From Bacteroidia bacterium (GTDB lineage Bacteria; Bacteroidota; Bacteroidia; NS11-12g; UBA9320), in the NCBI GenBank assembly GCA_020053795.1, contig JAGVMN010000019.1, positions 1 through 64,000 on the forward strand: DNA of 64,000 nucleotides, in the 5' to 3' direction. Both the position numbers and the translations under genes were made by a program. Of the stretch, positions 51,807 through 61,799 are shown in pieces; positions within the stretch are counted from its first letter, which is position 1; each line of letters starts with the position of its first letter. The notes under the pieces are model-generated. The model was not told where the DNA came from. It saw nothing but the letters and a program-made list of their open reading frames with translations, and searched no databases.

Positions 51807-52706
51807 ATGGACAGACGAAATGTATTAGGTTATTCTGGCGGGGGAGATACTTTTTCTCTTTTTGTAAATTCTCCATTATTTATTTCATCGTGCAAAAAAA
51901 AACAGCATAACAGTATGAAAATGAAGAGAGGGAATGCGGCAGAGATTATCGAAGCAGCAAGTGCTGTGTCGCATAACTATCCTAGTGTTAAAGGAAGATT
52001 AGAAGAGATAACCACCAAATTCACTAACCAAACAACGTATAAAAAAAGATATTCACAAGTATCGGGTTATCATAGCAAATCAATCTTAGTCCCGGCTATA
52101 AAAATCAATTCCGGAGATAGGATAAAGATCAAATTACAAAATCAACCTTCGGGGCCAGGAAATATACACAGGCATAGATTGGTAAACCCAGCTTTGATGG
52201 ATGATCATTCATCAGATACAGCACATTCCGGCTCCTCATTCAAGTATTGTATGACTGTAACTCAGCGTGCTGCATTGAATTGGTTTCATCCGCACATTTA
52301 TGGATACACCGTAATGAAGACGTATAAAGGGCTGGATGGAATATTCAGAATAAATGATATGGAGGAACAAGACCTGAATCGTCCTTCGGGTATTTTTTTT
52401 ACAATTCGGCTTATAATCCAAGGTAAACAGATATTTCGTGATTATACACCTGACTATGCTGCACCAATAACGGATATTACAACACAAAATTTCGAACAAT
52501 ATTTTTTCGTAAATGGAGATTCTTCACCCCTTCCATTTGCAAACAAGTGTCTTTACTTAATACGGGTGATAAATGGTTCCAATGCAAGAATAAATAATCC
52601 GGGATTAAATAAAGGCTTTACCTTCTCTGAATGGCCCGTTTTATTCAAATATGCACAACTTCTAACGATTATTCGAAAACTACAAATATTTATATTTTCA
52701 AATTAA
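51807..52706 (+). pseudogene. Decayed, truncated multicopper oxidase
   Basis: MDRRNVLGYSG-like leader, GDRIKIKLQNQ, NIHRHRLVNPALMD (cf. NIHWHG), LNWFHPHIYG (cf. HPHTHG), then divergence; domains 2-3 and HCH motif absent. Confidence 0.7.
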
Positions 52707-52714
52707 CTAAGACG

Positions 52715-55700
52715 ATGCTAAACAAAATAATTCGTTACTTTTTAGAAAACAGGCTTATCGCTTTCATGCTCCTTTTTGGTTTTGTCGCTTGGGGGATTAC
52801 TACTTCTCCATTTAACTGGAATTTAGAATGGTTCCCACGCAACCCCATTGCAGTAGATGCTATTCCGGATATTGGCGAAAATCAACAAATTATTGCTACA
52901 GGTTGGATGGGTCGAAATCCGGAGGATATAGAAAATCAAATTACCTATCCACTATCTACTGCTTTACTCGGAATACCGGGTATAAAAGATATTCGCAGTA
53001 CTTCCATGTTTGGGATGTCGTTCATCTATCTCATTTTTGAGGAAAAAATTGATTTTTACTGGAGTCGTTCCCGTATTTTGGAGAAATTAAATTCCCTGCC
53101 ACCGGGCACACTTCCGCAAGGTGTACAGCCCACCATGGGACCGGATGCCACTGCTCTCGGACAAGTTTTTTGGTACACACTCGAAGGCCGAGATCCAAAA
53201 ACAGGAAAACCAACCGGAGGATGGGATCCACAAGAGTTAAGAACCATTCAAGATTTTTATCTAAGATATATACTCAATGCCGTTTCCGGAGTTTCTGAAG
53301 TTGCTTCTATTGGCGGCTTTGTGAAAGAATACCAGGTGGATATGGACCCCAATGCACTCAAGGAAAACCGGATTAGTGCGGAACAAGTGATGAATGCAGT
53401 AATGAAAAGCAACATTGATGTGGGTGCAGCAACCATCGAAATAAATAAAGCCCAATACTACGTCCGTGGATTGGGTTACATCAAAAAATTGAAAGATTTG
53501 GAAAACGCCGTTGTTGATGTACGCAACAATATTCCTCTCCGAATAAAAGATGTGGCCAAAGTTAATTTTGGTCCTGCCATTCGTATTGGAGGCTTAGATA
53601 AGGAAGGTTCTGAGGCCGTTGGAGCCGTTGTTGTGGCCCGTTATAAATCCAACCCATTAGCCGTGATTGAAAGCATTAAAAAGAAAATTGCAGAAATCAC
53701 ACCCGGGTTACCCTCTAAAACATTGGCTGATGGAACAGTCTCTAAAGTTTCCGTAGTTCCATTTTACGATCGAACCGGATTAATAAAAGAAACGATCGGC
53801 ACCTTAGAGTCGTCCTTATCTCACGAAATTCTCATTTCTATTATTGTAATTATCGTGTTACTGATGAATCTTCGGGCGTCTTTTATTGTTGCATTTTTCT
53901 TACCCGTTGGTGTGTTGATGACTTTTGGAGCGATGAAAGTATTTGGTATTGATGCCAATATTGTTGCTTTATCAGGAATTGCAATTGCCATTGGAGTCAT
54001 GATTGACTTGGGCGTTGTAGATATTGAAAACATTATTCGACATCTGGAGATGCCAGAAAATCACAATGCAAAAGGTCGGAAATTAATAGAAGTTATCTAT
54101 ACAGGAGCCTCCGAAGTAAGAACTGCCGTAACTGTTGCACTGGCCACTACTATTGTAGGTTTTCTTCCGGTTTTTGCTATGGAGGCAGCCGAAGGAAAAT
54201 TGTTTACACCACTGGCCTACACCAAAACTTTTGCCATGGTGGCTTCTTATGTTTCCGGAATGATTGCTTTACCTGCATTAACCTACTATGTTTTTTCCGT
54301 ACGTGCCAATACCAAAAGGGTACATATTATTTTTAACGTTTCTTTGCTGTTTGCAGGACCTTTGTTTGCTATTCTTTGGGGCATATATCCTGCATTGGCT
54401 CTAACAGCATTGGGCATTAATAATTTACTGGAAAATCGTTGGCCTGAAAAATACAAAAAAATTCCTGACCTCATCAATAATGGAATCATTCTATTGGTAG
54501 CAGTTTATTATTTAGCTGTTGAATGGATGCCTTTGGGTGTCGCCAACAGTGTACTGGTTAATATACTTTTTGTTGGGGGAATTACGGCCTTCATTCTTGG
54601 AATTATTTCTTTGGTTGTTAACCATTACGAAAAAACGTTGAGATGGTGTTTAGCCAACAAATTCAAATTTATGTTACTTCCATTTTTTACACTTTTGTTG
54701 GGCTTTACCGTTTGGCAAGGAGGTGAAAAAATATTCGGTTGGATAGCAAATGGAACTGAGAAAATTGGTTGGAATGTCCGTCAAACTTCCCTATGGGAAA
54801 GTCTCATACATAAATTTCCGGGTACAGGTAAAGAATTTATGCCAGCACTTAATGAAGGCTCTTTTTTGCTGATGCCAACCACCATGCCTCATTCAGGAGT
54901 GGAAGAAAATATGGATGTAATTGCAGTGCTTGACCAACGGGTTCGTGCAATCCCTGAAGTAGAAGTAGTAGTTGGAAAATGGGGACGTGCTAACTCTGCC
55001 CTAGACCCTTCACCGGTTTCGATGTACGAAAATCTCATTAACTACAAATCCGAATACATCCAAAACGAGGATGGTTACCGGATGCGTTTTAAAGTAGATG
55101 ATGATGGTAATTTTCTACTGAAAGATTCCACCACTTATAAAATAGAAAAAGACGGGTATAAAACTATTTTTGCTCATCAGCTTATTAGCGATGAAAGTGG
55201 AGAATACTTCCGCCAGTGGCGGCCCGAAATAAAAAAAGCGAATGACATTTGGAAAGAAATTATCAAAGCCGCATCAATTCCGGGCATGACTTCTGCCCCT
55301 AAAATTCAACCCATCGAAACGCGTTTGATAATGTTGCAAACAGGAATGAGGGCACCAATGGGTATGAAGGTGTTTGGACCAGACCTTGCTACCATCGAAA
55401 AAGTGGGTATTGATTTAGAAAACGTACTTAAAGAAGTTCCATCCGTTTCGGCAGTTTCTGTTTTCGCCGATAGAATTGTTGGTACGCCCTATTTGGAGAT
55501 AGAAATAAATAGAGAAGCCATTGCCCGTTATGGGTTAACAATAGAAGAAATGCAAACGACAATCAGTTCTGCTATTGGTGGAGAAAAAATTTCTACCACT
55601 GTTGAAGGGCGAGAACGGTTTCCGATTCGTATTCGTTACGCCCGAGCTTACCGTGATAATCCCGCAGACTTAAAGAAAATTTTGATTCCCACACCCATCA

Positions 55701-56542
55701 TGGTTCAAGTTCCATTAGGAGAATTGGCTGAAATAACCTACAAACGTGGACCCCAAATGATACGTGGTGAAAATACATTTTTGTCAGGTTTTGTGATATT
55801 TGATAAAAAACCCGCGTATGCCGAAGTAGATGTTGTGGAAGAAGCACAACGATTTATTGATTCTAAAATAAAATCGGGTGATCTTGTTATTCCTCCGGGA
55901 GTTTCCTATAAATTTTCGGGTAATTTTGAAAATCAGGTTAGGGCAACCAAACGCCTGATGATAGTTGTTCCCCTGTCGTTATTGGTAATATTTATGATTC
56001 TTTATTTTCAGTTTAAAACTGTTACGGCCTCTTTTATTCACTTTTCGGGCGTTTTTGTTGCCTTTGCAGGGGGTTTTATCTTGATTTGGTTATATGGACA
56101 GGATTGGTTTTTAAACTTTTCTGTAGCTGGGATAAACATGCGTGACTTGTTTCAAATTCATCCAATTAATTTGAGCGTTGCTGTTTGGGTAGGATTTATT
56201 GCCTTGTTTGGAATAGCAACCAATGATGGGGTAATCATGGGAACATATATTCATCAAATCTTCGAAAAATTAAATCCAAAAACAATTGAAGAAGTTCGAG
56301 AAGCTGTTGTTATTGCAGGAAAAAAACGGGTTCGTCCCGCCATGATGACCGGTGCTTGTGCCATTATCGCCTTATTGCCGGTACTGACCTCTACCGGTAA
56401 AGGGGCCGACATTATGGTTCCGATTGCTATTCCAACTTTTGGGGGTATGGTAATACAAATGATGACTATATTGGTCGTACCTATTTTACAATATATCTGG
56501 CGGGCTAATGTGATCAAAAAGGAATTAAAACAAAAACAATAA
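52715..56542 (+). CDS. CusA/CzcA-family heavy-metal efflux RND permease
   Basis: DAIPDIGENQQIIATGWMGRNPEDIENQITYPLSTALLGIPG; GVMIDLGVVDIENI; MRAPMGMKVFGPD methionine-rich segment. Confidence 0.95.
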   Translation: MLNKIIRYFLENRLIAFMLLFGFVAWGITTSPFNWNLEWFPRNPIAVDAIPDIGENQQIIATGWMGRNPEDIENQITYPLSTALLGIPGIKDIRSTSMFGMSFIYLIFEEKIDFYWSRSRILEKLNSLPPGTLPQGVQPTMGPDATALGQVFWYTLEGRDPKTGKPTGGWDPQELRTIQDFYLRYILNAVSGVSEVASIGGFVKEYQVDMDPNALKENRISAEQVMNAVMKSNIDVGAATIEINKAQYYVRGLGYIKKLKDLENAVVDVRNNIPLRIKDVAKVNFGPAIRIGGLDKEGSEAVGAVVVARYKSNPLAVIESIKKKIAEITPGLPSKTLADGTVSKVSVVPFYDRTGLIKETIGTLESSLSHEILISIIVIIVLLMNLRASFIVAFFLPVGVLMTFGAMKVFGIDANIVALSGIAIAIGVMIDLGVVDIENIIRHLEMPENHNAKGRKLIEVIYTGASEVRTAVTVALATTIVGFLPVFAMEAAEGKLFTPLAYTKTFAMVASYVSGMIALPALTYYVFSVRANTKRVHIIFNVSLLFAGPLFAILWGIYPALALTALGINNLLENRWPEKYKKIPDLINNGIILLVAVYYLAVEWMPLGVANSVLVNILFVGGITAFILGIISLVVNHYEKTLRWCLANKFKFMLLPFFTLLLGFTVWQGGEKIFGWIANGTEKIGWNVRQTSLWESLIHKFPGTGKEFMPALNEGSFLLMPTTMPHSGVEENMDVIAVLDQRVRAIPEVEVVVGKWGRANSALDPSPVSMYENLINYKSEYIQNEDGYRMRFKVDDDGNFLLKDSTTYKIEKDGYKTIFAHQLISDESGEYFRQWRPEIKKANDIWKEIIKAASIPGMTSAPKIQPIETRLIMLQTGMRAPMGMKVFGPDLATIEKVGIDLENVLKEVPSVSAVSVFADRIVGTPYLEIEINREAIARYGLTIEEMQTTISSAIGGEKISTTVEGRERFPIRIRYARAYRDNPADLKKILIPTPIMVQVPLGELAEITYKRGPQMIRGENTFLSGFVIFDKKPAYAEVDVVEEAQRFIDSKIKSGDLVIPPGVSYKFSGNFENQVRATKRLMIVVPLSLLVIFMILYFQFKTVTASFIHFSGVFVAFAGGFILIWLYGQDWFLNFSVAGINMRDLFQIHPINLSVAVWVGFIALFGIATNDGVIMGTYIHQIFEKLNPKTIEEVREAVVIAGKKRVRPAMMTGACAIIALLPVLTSTGKGADIMVPIAIPTFGGMVIQMMTILVVPILQYIWRANVIKKELKQKQ

Positions 56543-56558
56543 TAATAAGAATATATAG

Positions 56559-57803
56559 ATGAAAACAATATTAATTTTTCTTTTGTTGCTTTGGATGAAC
56601 GCTTCATTGTTTGCCCAAAAGGAGTTAGCCCCTTATCTAAAAACAGCCTCCGAAAACAATGCAGCACTAAGGTCAGCTTTTAGCGACTATAAGGCTTCTT
56701 TAGAAATGTTGCCTCAAGCAAAAGCCTTGCCCGACCCACAATTAATGTTTCAATACTTTACCACTCCGCTATTATTAGAAATGGGGCAGCAGCGTTTTAA
56801 TCTTGATGCATCACAAGCATTTCCTTGGTTTGGAAAACTTAAAGCCCAAGAGCAAGTAGCGGCTGAAATGGCAAAGGCGAAATACGAATCGTTTATAAAC
56901 GAAAGAAACAAACTGTTTTATCAAGTAAAAAACGCCTATTTTAACCTTTATGTTCAGCATAAATCGGTCATCATAATAGCAGAAAATTTACGTTTATTGC
57001 AATCGTTTCGCGAATTGGCAAAAATAAGGTTTGAAGTAGGGAAGGGCTCATTTGTTAATGTACTTCGTGCCGATATCGAAATTGCTGAGTTAGAAAATAA
57101 ACTCGCCTATCTCAATGATACGGAATGGCCGTTGTTAGCTGAATTTCAAAAATTACTGAACACAAAAAATATTGGTAAAATTCAATTTCCGGAAATCTTG
57201 TGGAAAGATTCGTTAATTGATAATAAAATCATTCTGCTTGATTCTATTACTGCCAACAATCCCTCATTAAAGAGAATGGATAATGAAATTGCATCATGGG
57301 AAAAACAGATGGAAGTTGCGAAAAAAATGGGTTACCCATCTTTTTTATTGGGAGTGCAATACATGAACATGTCGAAACGCTCGGGCGAATTCCCAAATAA
57401 TGGGAAGGATATGTATTTATTCCCTGAATTGGGCGTAATGATTCCGCTTTATCGAAAAAAATACTCCGCCATGGTTAATGAAGCTAAATACAAAAGTGAA
57501 GCGGCCACTTATCAAAAAATAGATATGACCAACGAGCTAATCAGTGAAATGGAAATGAATTATCGAGATTACAGCAATGCTCAACGGAGTGTGGTTTTAT
57601 ATGCCCGTTTGTTTAATCTCAGCAAAAATGCAAAAGAATTGTTATTGTCGTCATTTTCGGCAGCAGGAACAGATTTTGAGGAAGTGTTGCGTATGCAAAA
57701 ACAAGAACTCATGTATGCCTTAACTTTAGAGGAAACCAGAGGCATGCTCAATACAAGTGTAGCTTATATCAATTATTTAACCGGAAGTGAGAAACTAATG
57801 TGA
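56559..57803 (+). CDS. TolC-family outer membrane protein (CusC-like)
   Basis: Signal peptide, coiled-coil repeats (LRSAFSDYKASLEMLPQAKALPDPQLMFQYF), between CusA and CusB-like genes. Confidence 0.9.
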   Translation: MKTILIFLLLLWMNASLFAQKELAPYLKTASENNAALRSAFSDYKASLEMLPQAKALPDPQLMFQYFTTPLLLEMGQQRFNLDASQAFPWFGKLKAQEQVAAEMAKAKYESFINERNKLFYQVKNAYFNLYVQHKSVIIIAENLRLLQSFRELAKIRFEVGKGSFVNVLRADIEIAELENKLAYLNDTEWPLLAEFQKLLNTKNIGKIQFPEILWKDSLIDNKIILLDSITANNPSLKRMDNEIASWEKQMEVAKKMGYPSFLLGVQYMNMSKRSGEFPNNGKDMYLFPELGVMIPLYRKKYSAMVNEAKYKSEAATYQKIDMTNELISEMEMNYRDYSNAQRSVVLYARLFNLSKNAKELLLSSFSAAGTDFEEVLRMQKQELMYALTLEETRGMLNTSVAYINYLTGSEKLM

Positions 57804-57866
57804 AGGTGATGAATTTAAATAGAATAATTAAAAACAAACAGTTGAAAAACAAATAAAAAGTAAAAA

Positions 57867-59645
57867 ATGATGAGAAATAAAAAGCAACTTCTTATTTACA
57901 CCGCTCTTATAATTGGCGGAGTATTAATTGGATGGATGATTTTTGGTGGGAATACGAATAATGCGTCGAAGCAAATTTCCATAACAAATAACATGAAACA
58001 ACAAGTCAAAGTGTGGACTTGTTCCATGCATCCTCAAATACGTAAAGACGATCCAGGGAAATGCCCTATTTGTGCAATGGATTTAATTCCGTTGAATAAT
58101 GAGGATGATGCGACTACCGGAGATAATCAAATTCAACTAAGCGAAAGTGCCATGAAAATTGCTGAAGTGCAAACTTATGTAGTTCAAAAAGCAGCTCCCA
58201 TAAAGGAAATCCGACTTTCAGGGAAAATAAAACCTGACGAGCGAAAAGTGGAAGTGATTACTGCACGTTTTGCCGGAAGAATTGAAAAACTTTTTGTCAA
58301 TTTTACTGGTCAGCAGGTGCAGAAAGGCGAAAAATTGGCAACTGTTTATTCACCCGATTTAATTACTGCACAAAAAGAATTGTTTGAAGCCACTAAGTTT
58401 AAAAAAACCAATCCCGAATATTACAAGGCAGCTAAAAACAAGCTAAAGTTATGGTCGCTATCCGATAAACAAATAGAGAGCATCGAACAAAATGGTGAGC
58501 CGCAAAATTATTTTGATATTATTTCACCATTGAGTGGAACGGTACTTAAAAAAGAAGTGGCATTAGGCGATTATTTAGAACAAGGAACTTTGCTGTTTAA
58601 AGTAGCTGACCTTACCACCGTTTGGGCACTTTTTGACGCCTACGAAAGCGATTTACCTTGGATCCGCATCAATGATAAAGTGACTTTTGAACTTCAATCA
58701 CAGCCCGGAAAACAATTTAGCAACAGCATTACTTTTATAGACCCGGTTGTAAATATTGAAACCCGGGTAGCTGCGGTGAGAACAGAAATGACTAACTCAG
58801 ATAACTTACTCAAACCAGAAATGTTTGTTAAAGGATTGATTCAGGCAAAGTTACCCAACATTCAAAATGCATTGCTGATTCCAAAATCATCTGTTTTATG
58901 GACAGGCAAAACGGCAGTTGTCTATGTAAGGATAAAAGAGCAAACCAAACCTACTTTTGAGTATCGTGAAATTAGATTAGGCGAAGATGCCGGAAATTTT
59001 TATGTTGTTAAAGAGGGTTTAAATGAATACGAAGAAATTGTAACAAATGGGGTATTTAAAATAGATGCTGCTGCACAATTAGCCGGTAAACAAAGTATGA
59101 TGAATATAAAAAGGAAAAAAGATAGTACAGATGGCCATGCCGGAATGGATATGTCGTCAAAACTTAAAGGTGCTGAATTAGAAAAATCAATATCCATTAA
59201 TTCCGCTGCAAAAGAGGCGTTACAGCCTATTTTTAAGGAATATTTATTGATGAAAAATGCTTTGACGGCTGACGATTTTAGTTTAGCCAAGAAATCAGCT
59301 ATTACTTTTCAATCAGCATTATCAAAAATAGAAATGTCGCTTTTTACCGGTACAGCTCATACCATTTGGATGAAACACAGCAAAAAAATTAAAGAAGCGT
59401 TAAATTCTGCATCACAATTTAATACTATTGAAGAAGTCAGAAAATCTTTCCAAACCATTTCAAAAGGAATGATAGGAATAACAATCTCATTGAAGCCCTA
59501 TGATAAGCCTATTTATGTAGAATTTTGTCCAATGGCAAACGAAAATAAAGGAGCAGATTGGATGAGTTTGGAAAAGGAAATTAAAAACCCCTACCTCGGA
59601 AAAGCAATGCTGACGTGTGGGGAAGTTAAACAGGAAATTAAATAG
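57867..59645 (+). CDS. RND periplasmic adaptor (CusB-like) with N-terminal HMBD and C-terminal DUF3347-like domain
   Basis: WTCSMHPQIRKDDPGKCPICAMDL; GKIKPDERKVEVITARFAGRIEKL; tail YVEFCPMANENKGADWMSLEKEIKNPYLGKAMLTCG. Confidence 0.93.
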   Translation: MMRNKKQLLIYTALIIGGVLIGWMIFGGNTNNASKQISITNNMKQQVKVWTCSMHPQIRKDDPGKCPICAMDLIPLNNEDDATTGDNQIQLSESAMKIAEVQTYVVQKAAPIKEIRLSGKIKPDERKVEVITARFAGRIEKLFVNFTGQQVQKGEKLATVYSPDLITAQKELFEATKFKKTNPEYYKAAKNKLKLWSLSDKQIESIEQNGEPQNYFDIISPLSGTVLKKEVALGDYLEQGTLLFKVADLTTVWALFDAYESDLPWIRINDKVTFELQSQPGKQFSNSITFIDPVVNIETRVAAVRTEMTNSDNLLKPEMFVKGLIQAKLPNIQNALLIPKSSVLWTGKTAVVYVRIKEQTKPTFEYREIRLGEDAGNFYVVKEGLNEYEEIVTNGVFKIDAAAQLAGKQSMMNIKRKKDSTDGHAGMDMSSKLKGAELEKSISINSAAKEALQPIFKEYLLMKNALTADDFSLAKKSAITFQSALSKIEMSLFTGTAHTIWMKHSKKIKEALNSASQFNTIEEVRKSFQTISKGMIGITISLKPYDKPIYVEFCPMANENKGADWMSLEKEIKNPYLGKAMLTCGEVKQEIK

Positions 59646-59681
59646 GTTATAGAAATGAGTACCACATTGAATGGAAAAAAC

Positions 59682-60059
59682 ATGAATAAAAAAATTAAAA
59701 ACTTGCTACTATTTATGATTTTATATGCAGTTTGTGCAACGACTTGTTTTGCACAAACAGGACTAAAAATATCAATCGATAGTTTACCAGAACCGGTGAA
59801 AGAGCAATTGCACCAAAAATATCATGGATATTCGATTGCTTCTATCCTTCGTGAAACACTCAAAAATGGGGAAATCGCCTATTTGTTAAATATTCAGAGA
59901 GATAAAAATGCGTCTGTAATGATTGTTTATCATTTAATATATGATTCGGAGGGGAACTTATTGAGTAAGAAAAAAGAAAAAGAATATTATTATACAGGTA
60001 ATGAAAAAAAATCAACACCAATTACTCCGAGCAGAAATCAAGGAGGTCATCAACATTAG
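59682..60059 (+). CDS. Small secreted protein, PepSY-like
   Basis: Signal peptide; ISIDSLPEPVKEQLHQKYHGYSIASILRETLKNGEIAYLLNIQ. Confidence 0.45.
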   Translation: MNKKIKNLLLFMILYAVCATTCFAQTGLKISIDSLPEPVKEQLHQKYHGYSIASILRETLKNGEIAYLLNIQRDKNASVMIVYHLIYDSEGNLLSKKKEKEYYYTGNEKKSTPITPSRNQGGHQH

Positions 60060-60110
60060 CAAAAAAATAGAGAACCAATTATTTGTAATTCTTTTAAATA
60101 AACAAGAATA

Positions 60111-60416
60111 ATGAAAAAACAAAAATTACTAATTGCAGTGTCAGTTAGTCTTTTTAGCCTTACTGTTACCATGGCACAAGAGTATGATCATACTAAAATG
60201 AGAACTGATGATACGGTCCAAATGAAAATTGATAACAAAATAAGATATGCCTGCAACATGAAATTTGATGGTGAGAAAACATACGAAAAAGAAGGGACAT
60301 GCCCGAAATGTGGGATGACTCTAATAAAATTAGAAGAAGGATTAAGAGTTGATTCTAAAAAAGAATCATCAGGAAAAAAGATGGTGCAAGAATGTTATCA
60401 TTTTATAGTTGTTTAA
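60111..60416 (+). CDS. Secreted HMBD protein, frame-interrupted
   Basis: Signal peptide; YACNMKFDGEKTYEKEGTCPKCGMTL; second HMBD continues out of frame after the stop. Confidence 0.75.
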   Translation: MKKQKLLIAVSVSLFSLTVTMAQEYDHTKMRTDDTVQMKIDNKIRYACNMKFDGEKTYEKEGTCPKCGMTLIKLEEGLRVDSKKESSGKKMVQECYHFIVV

Positions 60417-60532
60417 AGCACCCTGAAATTGAACAAAACAAGCAGGGAACTTGTCTGAAATGTGGCATGAGATTAAAAGCAATAAAAAAAGAAGGCAAAA
60501 AAGAAGACGATCACAGTAGTCATAACCTTTAA
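60388..60532 (+). pseudogene. Out-of-frame second HMBD of the preceding gene
   Basis: Alternate frame reads MLSFYSCLKHPEIEQNKQGTCLKCGMRLKAIKKEGKKEDDHSSHNL*. Confidence 0.75.
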
Positions 60533-60676
60533 CATGTAAACAAACATAAATTGGAAAGAAAATTGAGAACATCGCTTCTTTTTCCTTACCATATCGTGTA
60601 AATGAATTAGGAAAGAAACTCTTTAACACATGTATAAATATAAATAATTAGTTATATACATATAAAAACAAAAATT

Positions 60677-61099
60677 ATGAAAACACAAAAATTAGTACTC
60701 ACATTGGCAATTGGTTTATTTAGCTATGCAGCTACAATGGCCCAAACACACGATCATTCTAAAATGAAACCGAATGATTCTACCAAAATGAAACCGGTTG
60801 AAGGAGGGCAAAAAGTACCAAACAGTCAAGTTTGCTTTCCCAATAATCGCTACATGGGAGCAGAACAACTTTCTGTAGAAATTGATGGCAAAACTTATTA
60901 CGGCTGTTGCAATGGCTGTATTGAAAGGTTAAAAAATGAGCCTGAAGTCAGATATGGCGTTGATCCTTTAACCGAGAAAAAAGTGAATAAGGCAACTGCC
61001 TATATTGTTATTAAACCAGGTAGTACCGGAGGTGAAGTTCTTTATTTTGAATCAAAAGTGAATTATCAAAAGTTCATGAAAAAAAATGATAAAATTTAA
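60677..61099 (+). CDS. Secreted YHS/TRASH-like metal-binding protein
   Basis: Signal peptide, DHSKMKPNDSTKMKPVE; QVCFPNNRYMGAEQLSVEIDGKTYYGCCNGCIERLKNEPEVRYGVDP. Confidence 0.7.
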   Translation: MKTQKLVLTLAIGLFSYAATMAQTHDHSKMKPNDSTKMKPVEGGQKVPNSQVCFPNNRYMGAEQLSVEIDGKTYYGCCNGCIERLKNEPEVRYGVDPLTEKKVNKATAYIVIKPGSTGGEVLYFESKVNYQKFMKKNDKI

Positions 61100-61104
61100 A
61101 TAAA

Positions 61105-61683
61105 ATGAAACACATATTAAAAAAAACCGGATCATTGTTCTTTATGTTACTGCTGCTGAGTGTCAGAACCTTAATGGCACAGCAAAATCATGAAGAAAGT
61201 TCTCATTCTCATGCTAATCATCCGCCACATGGCGGACAAATAAAAGAAGTTGGTAAGTACCAAATTGAAATGGTTACTGATTTATACTTAAAAAAAGATC
61301 AACTATCTTTTTACTTGTTTACGAGCAATTTAGTGCCAATTTCTATTGATGGAATTTCGGGCACAGTGACGATTGAGTATAAAAATGGCTCCACAACAAC
61401 TGATACTTTGCTTGCAAATGGAGATGACTATTTCGTAGCACAGTTAGGAAATAAAGAACCCTTTACCTGTACAATAAAACTTCAGGAAGAAGAAAAAGTT
61501 GTTATAGCAGTTTTTTCCGTGTCTGAATTAGATTTAAAGACAAATAGTGTTTACACTTGTTCTATGCATCCTGAAATAGTGCAAAACAGACCCGGAAAGT
61601 GTCCGAAATGTGGAATGGAATTAATAGCAACCAAAAAAGAAATCAAGAAAGAGGAAGAAAATCACGGTGGCCATAATCATTAA
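61105..61683 (+). CDS. Secreted protein with His-rich N-terminus and C-terminal HMBD
   Basis: HSHANHPPHGGQIKEVGKYQIEMV; YTCSMHPEIVQNRPGKCPKCGMEL; HGGHNH tail. Confidence 0.85.
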   Translation: MKHILKKTGSLFFMLLLLSVRTLMAQQNHEESSHSHANHPPHGGQIKEVGKYQIEMVTDLYLKKDQLSFYLFTSNLVPISIDGISGTVTIEYKNGSTTTDTLLANGDDYFVAQLGNKEPFTCTIKLQEEEKVVIAVFSVSELDLKTNSVYTCSMHPEIVQNRPGKCPKCGMELIATKKEIKKEEENHGGHNH

Positions 61684-61799
61684 AATCAATATATCCTGTA
61701 TAAGGTAAGAAAAAGAGAATATCTGTTTATTTTCTTCTTAAATGGTTAAAATTAAACAAAAGATATACTCTTTTTCTTACGCAGGAATTATGAATAACG

